Assembly (NCBI RefSeq): GCF_038443385.1
Contig: NZ_CP151726.1
Span: 5,022,001 to 5,086,000 of the forward strand
Reading direction: 5' to 3'
Source of the DNA: Stieleria varia
Lineage (GTDB): Bacteria > Planctomycetota > Planctomycetia > Pirellulales > Pirellulaceae
Length of the DNA: 64,000 nucleotides
The position numbers were made by a program, and so were the translations under genes. Under the pieces are notes generated by a model. It was not told the origin of the DNA. It was given only the letters and a program-made list of their open reading frames with translations, and ran no database searches. This document shows, piece by piece, positions 43,344 to 51,417 of the stretch (its first letter is position 1; each line of letters starts with the position of its first letter).

Positions 43344-45338
43344 ATGCACATCTCTCAACTTGTCAAACAACGTTTGCAGGATGCCCTGACAACGTGCCCA
43401 ATCACAGCGTCTCTCGAGTCGCTTGATTCCTACGCATCCATGGTTCGCCCGACGACCGATCCCAAGTTTGGCGATTATCAAGTCAACTGCGCCATGCCAC
43501 TGGCAAAGCTGGTCGGTTCGAATCCGCGAGAAGTCGCCGCAGGTCTCGTCGACGCACTGCAGGTGGCTGACCTTTGCAAACCACCGGAGATCGCCGGTCC
43601 TGGGTTCATCAACCTGACACTCACGGACGAATTCTTGCAGGATCAAATGCTAAGAATGCTTGCGGATCCCCGCTGTGGTGTTCCCGAGAGCGAAAATCCA
43701 AAACGCATCATTGTCGATTTCTCGTCACCCAACGTTGCCAAACCGATGCACGTCGGGCACATTCGCAGCACCGTGATCGGTGATTGCCTTGCACGCACCC
43801 TGCAGTTCCTAGGGCATCAGGTCATCACCGACAATCATTTGGGCGACTGGGGAACTCAATTCGGAATCATCATCTACGGATACAAACATTTCGGGGATGT
43901 AGCAGTCGTTCGCGAGAACCCGGTTGCAGAATTGTCCACACTGTACCGTCGTGTACACCAATTGATGGGATATCACTCGGCGAAGAAATCGATCGCCAAG
44001 CTGGAATCCGAAATTCAGGCCTTGAGCGACGAACACCACAGTGCCTTGTCGGCGGCCGATGCAGCGGACGGTGCCGACGCCAAAAAGAAACGCAAAGCGG
44101 CCGATGGACTTGTCAAAAAACGCAAGGCAGCCGAAGCCAAGCTGGAGGAAGCTCGGGAAAAGATCGATGCCGTGGAGCAGGACGCTGAACTGCTTGCCCT
44201 GGCAAAGCAGCATGTGGACATCGGACAACAGGTTCTGATCGAAACATCCAAGTTGCATTCTGGCGATCCAGAGAACTTGGCATTGTGGAACGAGTTTTTG
44301 CCGTTCTGTAAAGATGAGATCAATCGTGTTTACGATCGACTCAACGTGACCTTTGATCACGTGCTAGGCGAAAGCTTTTACCATCCCATGCTACAGGATG
44401 TCGTCGACGAATTGAAACAACGCGGGCTTGCCAAACTGAGCGACGACGCTGTTTGCGTTTTCTTGCCCGAGTTCGACGCTCCGATGATCGTGCAAAAGCG
44501 AGACGGAGCGTTTCTCTACGCCACGACGGACATCGCAACGCTGCGGTATCGACTCACCGAATTCAATCCCGATGAGATCCTGTATGTCGTGGATACTCGA
44601 CAGGGCGAGCATTTCGATAAGCTGTTTGCCGTCGCTCGCTTGATCGGGATGGATCAAGTCAAATTGGTCCACGTGAACTTTGGCACCGTCCTGGGGGACG
44701 ATGGCAAGCCGATGAAAACGAGAAGCGGCTCTTTGATTGGTTTGGAAAGTCTGCTCGATGATGCCGTCGCCGCCGCCTACAAAGAGGCTTGTGATCCAGA
44801 TCGGTTGGCTAAGATGGACCCGCCGATGGACGAACCTGAGCGACGCGAGGTGGCCGATGTGATCGGTATCGCGGCAATCAAATACGCCGATTTGGGACAC
44901 GAACGCACCAGCGACTACAAGTTCAACCTGGACAAAATGGTCGCTCTCAACGGAAACACGGCCACGTACGCTCAGTACAGCTATGCCAGGACGGTCGGGA
45001 TCCTGCAAAAGAACGAAACGGACGAAGAGTCGGTTGCTGATAGAATGGCCCGTGACAGATTTACGATCACTCACCCCGCCGAACGTGCCCTATCGCTGGC
45101 CCTGTTGCGTTTCGAGGAGGCACTGCAGAGTGTCTATCAGGACTACGCGCCCAACCACCTAGTGGAGTACGTGTATTCGCTTGCCGAGACGTTCTCCAAG
45201 TTCAATGATCAGTGCCACGTCCTGAAGGCTGAGAGTGAAGCGATTCAAACGACGCGTTTGGCATTGGTAACGATGACCAAGCGAGTGCTGAAGCAAGCTC
45301 TGGAATTGCTCGGCATCAGAGTCGTCCGCCGCATGTGA
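43344..45338 (+). CDS. argS: Arginyl-tRNA synthetase
   Basis: A 664-residue class I aminoacyl-tRNA synthetase. RIIVDFSSPNVAKPMHVGHI contains the HIGH-type signature (HVGH), and DNHLGDWGTQFGIIIYGYKH follows as in all ArgS. VHVNFGTVLGDDGKPMKTRS replaces KMSK in the usual ArgS manner. The anticodon-binding DALR domain ends the protein (AERALSLALLRFEEALQSVY, RLALVTMTKRVLKQALELLG). It is ~90 residues longer than typical because of a Lys/Ala/Glu-rich coiled insert around residues 210-290. Confidence 0.97.
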   Translation: MHISQLVKQRLQDALTTCPITASLESLDSYASMVRPTTDPKFGDYQVNCAMPLAKLVGSNPREVAAGLVDALQVADLCKPPEIAGPGFINLTLTDEFLQDQMLRMLADPRCGVPESENPKRIIVDFSSPNVAKPMHVGHIRSTVIGDCLARTLQFLGHQVITDNHLGDWGTQFGIIIYGYKHFGDVAVVRENPVAELSTLYRRVHQLMGYHSAKKSIAKLESEIQALSDEHHSALSAADAADGADAKKKRKAADGLVKKRKAAEAKLEEAREKIDAVEQDAELLALAKQHVDIGQQVLIETSKLHSGDPENLALWNEFLPFCKDEINRVYDRLNVTFDHVLGESFYHPMLQDVVDELKQRGLAKLSDDAVCVFLPEFDAPMIVQKRDGAFLYATTDIATLRYRLTEFNPDEILYVVDTRQGEHFDKLFAVARLIGMDQVKLVHVNFGTVLGDDGKPMKTRSGSLIGLESLLDDAVAAAYKEACDPDRLAKMDPPMDEPERREVADVIGIAAIKYADLGHERTSDYKFNLDKMVALNGNTATYAQYSYARTVGILQKNETDEESVADRMARDRFTITHPAERALSLALLRFEEALQSVYQDYAPNHLVEYVYSLAETFSKFNDQCHVLKAESEAIQTTRLALVTMTKRVLKQALELLGIRVVRRM

Positions 45339-46299
45339 GCACCGTTGGCCGTCGACGAGGTCACGAGTCCCGTCTCGCAGGACTCGTGACCTCGTCCACT
45401 ACCGAATTGCCTCTTGAACGCACTGCGTCCGACAAAAAGGCCAACGCTGATTCGTTTTCTGGGTGGTCTGGCACCTGCACTACAGGACTGACTGATCCCA
45501 ATTGATTGCACTGATCGGCCGCTGTAGATGCTTCGTTCACCGTTCGAGTGATACCACTACAGAGTGGCTGCATGCAGGTCACATGGTCGAGTTTTTCTCT
45601 GGCGCCAGAGGTTCGATTGTTTCTATCAGCGATTCGCATTTGTTCTCCGAACCTAGTATCCAGATGCGGACATCAAAGGAATATCGCTTGATTGTCAGGG
45701 TAAGAAATACACAATCACCGCTGCAATGGATTGCTCAGTACGACGTTCGATAGTGGAATCCGCTCATTGCGACATTCACTTTCATTCAATAGCTAAGGCT
45801 TACAAAGTCCTAATGGCTGCGATCGAATGAATCCGACGAGCGGACATCGTCTTTGTATCTCGTACCTACCTTTCTTGTGTAGAACGCCATCGGCTTTGAA
45901 CTGGTCGCGAAATGATTGATTGACAACGTGTAGAGAGAGTATGAAATGGTGTATCAAGCCAAACAGCCATTGACATCATTTTTCCATGGCTTAGCTTTAT
46001 CGCATACATTGCACACGTCATAACGAATGCGTGGGGACAGCTTCGACGTGCATCTGCTTCGTTAGGTATCTCTTTGCTGATCGGTTATTGAAGTCTTGGC
46101 TGTGACCTCAATGCAAATCGAACAGTCAGCAGAACGAAACAATCATGGTGCGAGAGTGGGAGGGTGCACTCTGATAAATGACGTGCGATGTGCAGATTCC
46201 GCGAATCTCACCTAAGAAATCGCGGATGCGAGTAGCGACAAAGTTTTCAACCCCACCGCCGCACGCACATGGTTGCGGCAAAACGAAAGGCAATCAGTC
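45339..46299. other. 961-base gene-free region after argS
   Basis: Apart from the palindrome at 45354-45396 and a weak 7-bp stem (46198-46204 with 46220-46226), nothing codes convincingly. An 83-codon plus-strand frame at 45502 has no ribosome-binding site and no protein-like pattern. The region should hold the promoter of the basic-protein gene that follows. Confidence 0.5.
45354..45396. repeat. 17-bp perfect palindrome downstream of argS
   Basis: GACGAGGTCACGAGTCC (45354-45370) pairs exactly with 45380-45396 over a 9-base loop. Its place 15 bases after the argS stop suits a transcription stop, but there is no T-run, so a dispersed palindromic repeat is equally possible. Confidence 0.8.
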
Positions 46300-46695
46300 A
46301 TGGCAAAGAAATCAGCAAGCGGCGTGAACAAGTCCAAAGAGATCCGTGATTATTATGCGGCGAATCCGAAGGCCAAGCCGAAGGAGATCGTAGAGGCAAT
46401 GGCGGAAAAGGGAATCAACGTTTCGGCCCAATATGTCAGCACGATCCGCATCAACAGCAAAAAGAAATCCGGTAAGAAGACCGGCAAGAAACGTGGCCGC
46501 CCGGTGGGCAGCACAAAAGGCCGCCCAGTGGGTCGTCCAGCAGGCCGCCCCGCAGGACGCCCCCCATTGAGCAGCAAGTCCACCGACATGGTCAATGTGG
46601 ACGCATTGCTCGCGGTCAAGAAAATGGTCGAGCAAGTCGGCGGAATCGACCAAGCCAAATCGGCGTTGAACGCCCTGGAAAAGCTGACCCGCTAA
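46300..46695 (+). CDS. Small basic AT-hook-like DNA-binding protein
   Basis: 131 residues from the ATG at 46300; an AAAGG lies ~9 bases upstream, which favours this start over the longer frame. Residues ~10-45 form a helical domain (KEIRDYYAANPKAKPKEIVE and AEKGINVSAQYVSTIR, helix-turn-helix in style). Then comes a lysine-rich linker and a run of AT-hook-like GRP cores (KRGRPVGSTKGRPVGRPAGR). A C-terminal helical part (VDALLAVKKMVEQVGGIDQA) may dimerise. It may be a chromatin or regulatory protein; the function is inferred from composition. An intrinsic terminator follows. Confidence 0.8.
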   Translation: MAKKSASGVNKSKEIRDYYAANPKAKPKEIVEAMAEKGINVSAQYVSTIRINSKKKSGKKTGKKRGRPVGSTKGRPVGRPAGRPAGRPPLSSKSTDMVNVDALLAVKKMVEQVGGIDQAKSALNALEKLTR

Positions 46696-46761
46696 TCGCA
46701 AGAAGTGGGGTGCAGGGACGTTCTATCCGCTAGAACCCTATCGATTGAACGATTACCAATG

Positions 46762-46790
46762 AAAAGAGGTCCCGTCTCGGGGCCTCTTTT
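46762..46790 (+). terminator. Rho-independent terminator
   Basis: AAAAGAGGTCCC - gtctc - GGGGCCTCTTTT forms a 12-bp stem (one G-T pair) ending in a T-run. It lies 67 bases after the basic-protein gene. Confidence 0.85.
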
Positions 46791-46902
46791 GCGTTTGAGC
46801 ATCGTTTCTGGGCAGTCGATGACCGCTGATCTGTGTAAACTGACGTCAGGCGGGATGTACTGATTCGCTTCTCATTATTCGCTGCAGACTTTCTTTTCAC
46901 CT

Positions 46903-48399
46903 ATGGAAACGCCCACAACTGACGAGTTTGCACGCCGCATCTCCAACGCTGGCCTTGCCGACCGCAGGGATGTCGATAGAGCATTGGGCGAAATCGGCGC
47001 TGATGCGACTTTGGAGGATGTGGTGACCGGCATGCAGCGGCGTGGCATCATCACGACGCTGCAAACCGAGAAGCTGCTCAAGGGCGATCGTCACGGATAC
47101 TTCTATGGCGACTACAAAGTCCTTTACGTGATCGGTGCGGGTACGTTTGCTCGCGTGTACCGTGCCAGCAAAGGCGATGAAGTTTTCGCTGTGAAAGTGC
47201 TGCGGAAGCGATTTCGGGACGAAGCAAAAGAGTTGGAACAGTTTCTACGCGAAGGACGCATGGGTTTGCGACTTCGCCACCCAAACATTGTGTCGATCAT
47301 TGACGTCATACCAGATGTCAGAAATCCGTTCTTGGTGATGGAGTTTGTCGAAGGTCAGACGCTCCGAGAGCTTGTGCGTTTGCGTGGAAAGCTGCCTGCC
47401 GACTTGGCATTGCGATTGATGGGCGAGATCGCGGCAGGGTTGGCTCACGCTGCCAGCCTCGGCATCTCTCACCGCGACTTGAAACTGTCCAACGTGCTCA
47501 TCTCGTCGGATGGGAAAGCCAAGTTGGTGGACTTTGGGTTGGCCGCGTTGACGGACCGAAAGAACCCGGATCAGATCGCTGACTGTCCTAATGCCCGCGC
47601 CATCGACTACGCCGCATTAGAACGTGGAACGGGCGTGCGAAAGGACGACCCTCGTAGCGACGTTTATTTCTGCGGCAACATGTTGTATCACATGCTGGCC
47701 GGTCAACCCGCGTTGACGGAAACTCGTGACCGCTTGGCCCGTCTGAACATTTCCCGTTTCCAAGAAATCCGTCCGTTGCATGAATTGGTGCCCGATGTCC
47801 CCGGTGCGGCCAATCAAGTCGTCCAAAAGGCGATGGAGTTCAACCCCGACAAGAGACTGCAATCTGCCGCTGCGTTGCAGGCAGAGTGCCGCAAAGCACT
47901 TGAGATCCTGGAGAAGGGACCATCAGAACGTGATAACGATGGCTCGGCTGCTGGTGGTCATCATGATGATGACGACGTACCCACCAATGAGGGCGAAGGG
48001 TACGTCGTGATGCTGGTCGAATCCAAGGCCAATCTACAAAATGCCATCCGAGATCGGTTGAAAGCACGTGGCTACCGCGTCCTGATCATTCAGGATCCTG
48101 GCCGAGCGTTGGCTCGTTTTAACCCCCTGGACGATCCCCCGGCCGACTGTGTCATTTTCGGCTGCGCCGAACTCGGAACCTTGGCATTGGAAGCCCACAA
48201 CCAATTTGCCAACGACGAGCACACGCGAAACATTGCAACGATCTTGCTGGCCGATCGAAAGCAAGCCAGGATCATCAGCGAAGCGCAGCGTGGCGAGAAC
48301 CGGCGAATGCTCGCATTGCCACTCAAGGTCCGTGAGCTGCGAGCCGCGTTGATGCAGGTCCTGGCTGGAAAACAGCGTCGTCCACCGGGCACCTATTGA
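46903..48399 (+). CDS. Ser/Thr protein kinase with C-terminal receiver-like domain
   Basis: A 498-residue protein. The N-terminal ~65 residues are a helical lead (also seen in planctomycete kinases). The kinase core has the glycine loop IGAGTFARVYRA, the lysine VFAVKVLRKRF, the catalytic loop SHRDLKLSNVLIS, the metal site LVDFGLAAL and the P+1/APE-like region ERGTGVRKDDPRSDVYFCGN. After a His/Asp-rich linker (GGHHDDDDV), residues ~365-490 look like a response-regulator fold (YVVMLVESKANLQNAIRDRL), but the acidic pocket and phosphoacceptor Asp are absent (VIFGCAELG). It signals in the cytoplasm; no membrane segment was seen. Confidence 0.88.
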   Translation: METPTTDEFARRISNAGLADRRDVDRALGEIGADATLEDVVTGMQRRGIITTLQTEKLLKGDRHGYFYGDYKVLYVIGAGTFARVYRASKGDEVFAVKVLRKRFRDEAKELEQFLREGRMGLRLRHPNIVSIIDVIPDVRNPFLVMEFVEGQTLRELVRLRGKLPADLALRLMGEIAAGLAHAASLGISHRDLKLSNVLISSDGKAKLVDFGLAALTDRKNPDQIADCPNARAIDYAALERGTGVRKDDPRSDVYFCGNMLYHMLAGQPALTETRDRLARLNISRFQEIRPLHELVPDVPGAANQVVQKAMEFNPDKRLQSAAALQAECRKALEILEKGPSERDNDGSAAGGHHDDDDVPTNEGEGYVVMLVESKANLQNAIRDRLKARGYRVLIIQDPGRALARFNPLDDPPADCVIFGCAELGTLALEAHNQFANDEHTRNIATILLADRKQARIISEAQRGENRRMLALPLKVRELRAALMQVLAGKQRRPPGTY

Positions 48400-48565
48400 G
48401 TCGCCCGTTTCTAGGCGATCTGACGCCGGCAACGGGCCGTATTGGAACCGTTTTCTCGGGCAAAATGACGATCTAGAAAATTATCCGGTGCTCGGTTCAA
48501 GCTTTACACTGTTTGGAACCGATACCGTTTGTCATCCTCAGCCGGTTTTACTGGATGACAGGATC

Positions 48566-48594
48566 TTGACGATTGATCGGGGATGTCCTACTCT
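48566..48594 (+). promoter_or_regulatory. Candidate sigma-70 promoter for tRNA-Cys
   Basis: TTGACG (48566-48571), a 17-base gap and TACTCT (48589-48594) match the -35/-10 spacing, about 80 bases before the tRNA. The -10 box is weak. Confidence 0.35.
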
Positions 48595-48674
48595 CCCCGT
48601 TACGGGCTCCCTAAATTGCCCAAACGGATCTGCCAGCATCAAGTAAACCAAGCTGCGAGCAGAGATCGTCTCCA

Positions 48675-48747
48675 GGCGACGTGGCCAAGTGGCTAAGGCG
48701 AAGGATTGCAAATCCTTTATTCGTGGGTTCGAATCCCACCGTCGCCT
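48675..48747 (+). tRNA. tRNA-Cys (GCA)
   Basis: The cloverleaf is complete. The acceptor GGCGACG (48675-48681) pairs with CGTCGCC (48740-48746), the anticodon stem AAGGA/TCCTT encloses TTGCAAA with GCA at 48708-48710, and the T arm GTGGG-TTCGAAT-CCCAC is standard. U73 (48747) is the known identity base for cysteine. CCA is not encoded. Its 3' end is probably the attachment site of the integrated element that begins here: an integrase gene starts 166 bases downstream. Confidence 0.96.
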
Positions 48748-48913
48748 CTTCTATAAGTTGTTGCGGTAAAAAGACTTACCGCCTCTCGCCGGCATGTGGG
48801 CAAATCAGCGATTTCGGTATGATTCGGTGCGCACACCGAATCTGAATCTTTGGGTATTAACTCTAGCGAGCGAAAATCTTTACCCCAAGTATGCCACTGA
48901 CGATGAGGTCGCA

Positions 48914-50200
48914 ATGCACTACCGACAACCGAAGTACCAAAAACATGTCAGCGGGAAAGCTCGCGTATACCTTCAGGGCAAAGATCGTTGGCTCGGCAAG
49001 TATGACTCCCCAGAGTCCTACGCTAAGTACAACTATCTTGTCGGACTAGACATGGCTGGGTTGGTGATTGACGAGGAGCTAAACAAAGCCAGTCTTCCAC
49101 CGTCCCCTCCAGAGGGATTCACTGTCAAAGTGGTCTGTGCGGAATTTCTCAAATACGCGAAGAATCATTACGTCAAGCACAATCCACTCACGAGCCGGAT
49201 TGAGCAGACGAATGAATTCGACGCTATGGTCCGCGTCGTCAATACCGTCGTTCAGCTATTTGGCGACACGTTTGCACGTGACTTTGGCCCCCGTCGGCTC
49301 GAAGAAGTGCGTGATCACTACATCGCAAACTCAAACAAGAGCCGACAGACAATCAACAAGGACATCGGGCGAATAAAGACAATTTTCAAATGGGGAGCTG
49401 GGAAAGAACTTGTGCCAATTGAGGTGCACCAGGCACACACCTGTGTTACGCAATTAAAGAAGAACAAAACTCCAGGAGTTCACGATGCCCCCAAAATCGG
49501 CGCAGTTGATGACGACGTGTTGATTGCGACGTTTTTGGAGCTTCCGCCAGTCGTCGCCGCAATGGTCGACTTTCAGCTCCTCACCGGTGCGCGCCCAGGG
49601 GAAGTGGTGGCGATCCGTCCCTCCCTGGTGGATCGCAGCCGCGAAGTTTGGGAGTACCGCGTCGAGGGTGACAAAATGGAAGGGAAATTCGGCAAGGATC
49701 AAGGTGACCGGGTCGTCATGATCGGGTTACGAGCCCAACAGACATTGCAACGGTACATGGATCGCCCCAGTGACCAGTTCTGCTTCTCACCTGCAGAGAA
49801 CGCGAAATTGGTGCGAGATATTCGCACGCGAAAGCAATTGGGCCTCCCGCCAGATGCGCCGCTTCCCGAGCCCAAAAGGCAAAATCGAAAGAAGGCCAAT
49901 CCTCGGCGACCGCCAAAAGACTTCTACACGACAGGGTCATACGGGCAGGCGATTCAGCGAGTCGCAGAGAGAGTGTTCCCTTTTCCCGATGGACTCACCC
50001 CCGAGGAGAAGGAGGCGTGGAAACGCCGACACCATTGGCGTCCGAATCGATTGCGTCACAAAGCTGCAACTTCCATACGGGCACAATTTGACACTGATAC
50101 GGCTCGTGTGCTGCTGGGACACAAAGAAGCCTCCACGACGTCAATCTATGCCGAGCAAGATCTCGTGCGGGCTCGGCAAGCGGCACTCGCTGCAGGCTAA
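48914..50200 (+). CDS. int: Tyrosine recombinase / phage-type integrase
   Basis: 428 residues from the ATG at 48914, with a GAGG ~6-8 bases before it; the frame is open 120 bases further but overlaps the tRNA-proximal spacer. An N-terminal arm-type region (HVSGKARVYLQGKDRWLGKY) and a SAM-like core-binding domain lead to the catalytic domain: Arg in LLTGARPGEVVAIRP, RLRHKAATSI (box II; Asn takes the place of the usual first His), LLGHKEASTTSIYAE with His and the nucleophile Tyr. It reads away from tRNA-Cys, the usual layout for tRNA-integrating elements. Confidence 0.9.
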   Translation: MHYRQPKYQKHVSGKARVYLQGKDRWLGKYDSPESYAKYNYLVGLDMAGLVIDEELNKASLPPSPPEGFTVKVVCAEFLKYAKNHYVKHNPLTSRIEQTNEFDAMVRVVNTVVQLFGDTFARDFGPRRLEEVRDHYIANSNKSRQTINKDIGRIKTIFKWGAGKELVPIEVHQAHTCVTQLKKNKTPGVHDAPKIGAVDDDVLIATFLELPPVVAAMVDFQLLTGARPGEVVAIRPSLVDRSREVWEYRVEGDKMEGKFGKDQGDRVVMIGLRAQQTLQRYMDRPSDQFCFSPAENAKLVRDIRTRKQLGLPPDAPLPEPKRQNRKKANPRRPPKDFYTTGSYGQAIQRVAERVFPFPDGLTPEEKEAWKRRHHWRPNRLRHKAATSIRAQFDTDTARVLLGHKEASTTSIYAEQDLVRARQAALAAG

Positions 50201-50490
50201 GTCGCGATGCCAAATGAAGCAAGCACATCGTCAGCAGCCGCATTGGTCCTTCGGATTTCATCATCGACAAGCGTGCTGTAATTGCGAGGGCTATCGCAGC
50301 TGAGTGCATCGATGAACTCGCATACCCAAGTGCGTCGAGTGCGTTTGCACCCCATGAAGAACGCAGTTCGAAGGTGGACTCCTTTTAAGCCTTTGTTCAC
50401 CCATCGGTAAACTGTGCCAAGGTGCGGGAGTTCACCCGTCAGCTCCTCAATGATGGCTGGTACGTCCCTCAGACGAATTAGCAAATCCAA
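50197..50490 (-). CDS. DUF1580-like small helix-turn-helix protein
   Basis: 97 residues from a TTG at 50490. An AGGAG at 50499-50503 lies 8 bases upstream and decides this start over the longer open frame. LIRLRDVPAIIEELTGELPH, then TVYRWVNKGLKGVHLRTAFF is excisionase-like: a helix-turn-helix that selects 'W..G..G..L', as in the DUF1580 family of planctomycetes. The C-terminus is acidic and helical. It converges on the integrase gene with a 4-base overlap of ends, so it could serve as recombination directionality factor or repressor (inference). Confidence 0.72.
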   Translation of the reverse strand: MDLLIRLRDVPAIIEELTGELPHLGTVYRWVNKGLKGVHLRTAFFMGCKRTRRTWVCEFIDALSCDSPRNYSTLVDDEIRRTNAAADDVLASFGIAT

Positions 50491-50690
50491 TCTTAAATCT
50501 CCTTTGTTCAGTGTAAGAAATGAGGCCGTGCTGGGTCTGTGTAGGCTCAGTACATAAAGATTATCCAAAAGCACGGCTTGACGGTTACTCGTGTCTTTAA
50601 GGCCAAGCACAGGGAGCCGTCATCAAGGCTGGTTTGCAGAAACCGAAACCTGTCGACGACTCCCTGCACTAGAAGCAACGAACAGCAGCA

Positions 50691-51110
50691 TTAGCCGTTC
50701 TGCAGTCTGCCTTCTGGCGCGCTATCTATGCTTTGTTGGATTGCATAGATCAAACTATCAGCCAGATTCCCGAAGTCTTTCTGGCTAAGGATTGGCCGCG
50801 TATGGTCCAGCACGATGCCAATTAGAACCCTTGCGATGGCAACTACTTCAGTCCGAGGGATGAGATCGCGGCTAACCTGAGCATGACTCAAGGCGGCATT
50901 GGAGCATTTTGCCAATGTCGACATCAGCTTTTCGGCCAATGCAAAGTTGCCACTGTTGACTGATTCTTGGACCATCATTCGTAAAATGGCGATGTCGTCC
51001 GAACCCATCAGGGCATAGTCACCCTTAAGGCGGTCCAGCTCAGCTTGCGTGCCTTTATCGATAAGCCGGTAACGATCTATTGCTGTTTCCGGAATCGTGA
51101 CTTCAGACAT
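50691..51110 (-). CDS. Hypothetical protein of the integrated element
   Basis: A 139-residue soluble helical protein (LDRLKGDYALMGSDDIAILR, SGNFALAEKLMSTLAKCSNA). I do not recognise a family; its size and helical make-up are reminiscent of small terminase-like or replication accessory proteins of mobile elements, without specific motifs. Its start overlaps the upstream gene's end by 8 bases, so it belongs to the primase-helicase operon. Confidence 0.65.
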   Translation of the reverse strand: MSEVTIPETAIDRYRLIDKGTQAELDRLKGDYALMGSDDIAILRMMVQESVNSGNFALAEKLMSTLAKCSNAALSHAQVSRDLIPRTEVVAIARVLIGIVLDHTRPILSQKDFGNLADSLIYAIQQSIDSAPEGRLQNG

Positions 51111-51417
51111 GAGAGCCCACCTCCCTTCGGCCGTCAGCGTGTGTGTCGCTGTCGATGATTATCCCATTCGACGCAGCGTTTCCCGTGGTTCGACGGCCAA
51201 TTTGGCTACGCTCCCCGGTAGGCACTAAGAATGTTCCGCATTCAGGTTCTCGGGCGTTGGAATCACTGAAGACACTATTCGAATCGACCTCTAACTCGCG
51301 ATCGAGCAGTTTGGTTTTCATGGACTGCCCCCTTCTTCCGGCCTTCCGAGCCAAGAGTGTGTCAGTTGCTGCTCGATAGAACAAAACTCGAGCACACTTT
51401 TTAGTAAATCGCTTCAT
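51103..51417 (-). CDS. Hypothetical small protein in the replication operon
   Basis: A 104-residue frame whose ATG overlaps the primase-helicase stop as ATGA, indicating coupled translation. The N-terminus is basic (KRFTKKCARVLFYRAATDTL) and the rest is polar with no recognised domain. A second ATG (KTKLLDRELEVDS) could also be used. Supported by its position more than by sequence. Confidence 0.55.
   Translation of the reverse strand: MKRFTKKCARVLFYRAATDTLLARKAGRRGQSMKTKLLDRELEVDSNSVFSDSNAREPECGTFLVPTGERSQIGRRTTGNAASNGIIIDSDTHADGRREVGSHV

Noticed and set aside
45502-45753. 83-codon plus-strand frame after argS
   Set aside because: Nothing supports translation, and the composition is like intergenic sequence.
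48531-48559. GTCATCC/GGATGAC stem after the kinase gene as terminator
   Set aside because: The stem is 7 bp with a 15-base loop and no T-run; too weak to call.
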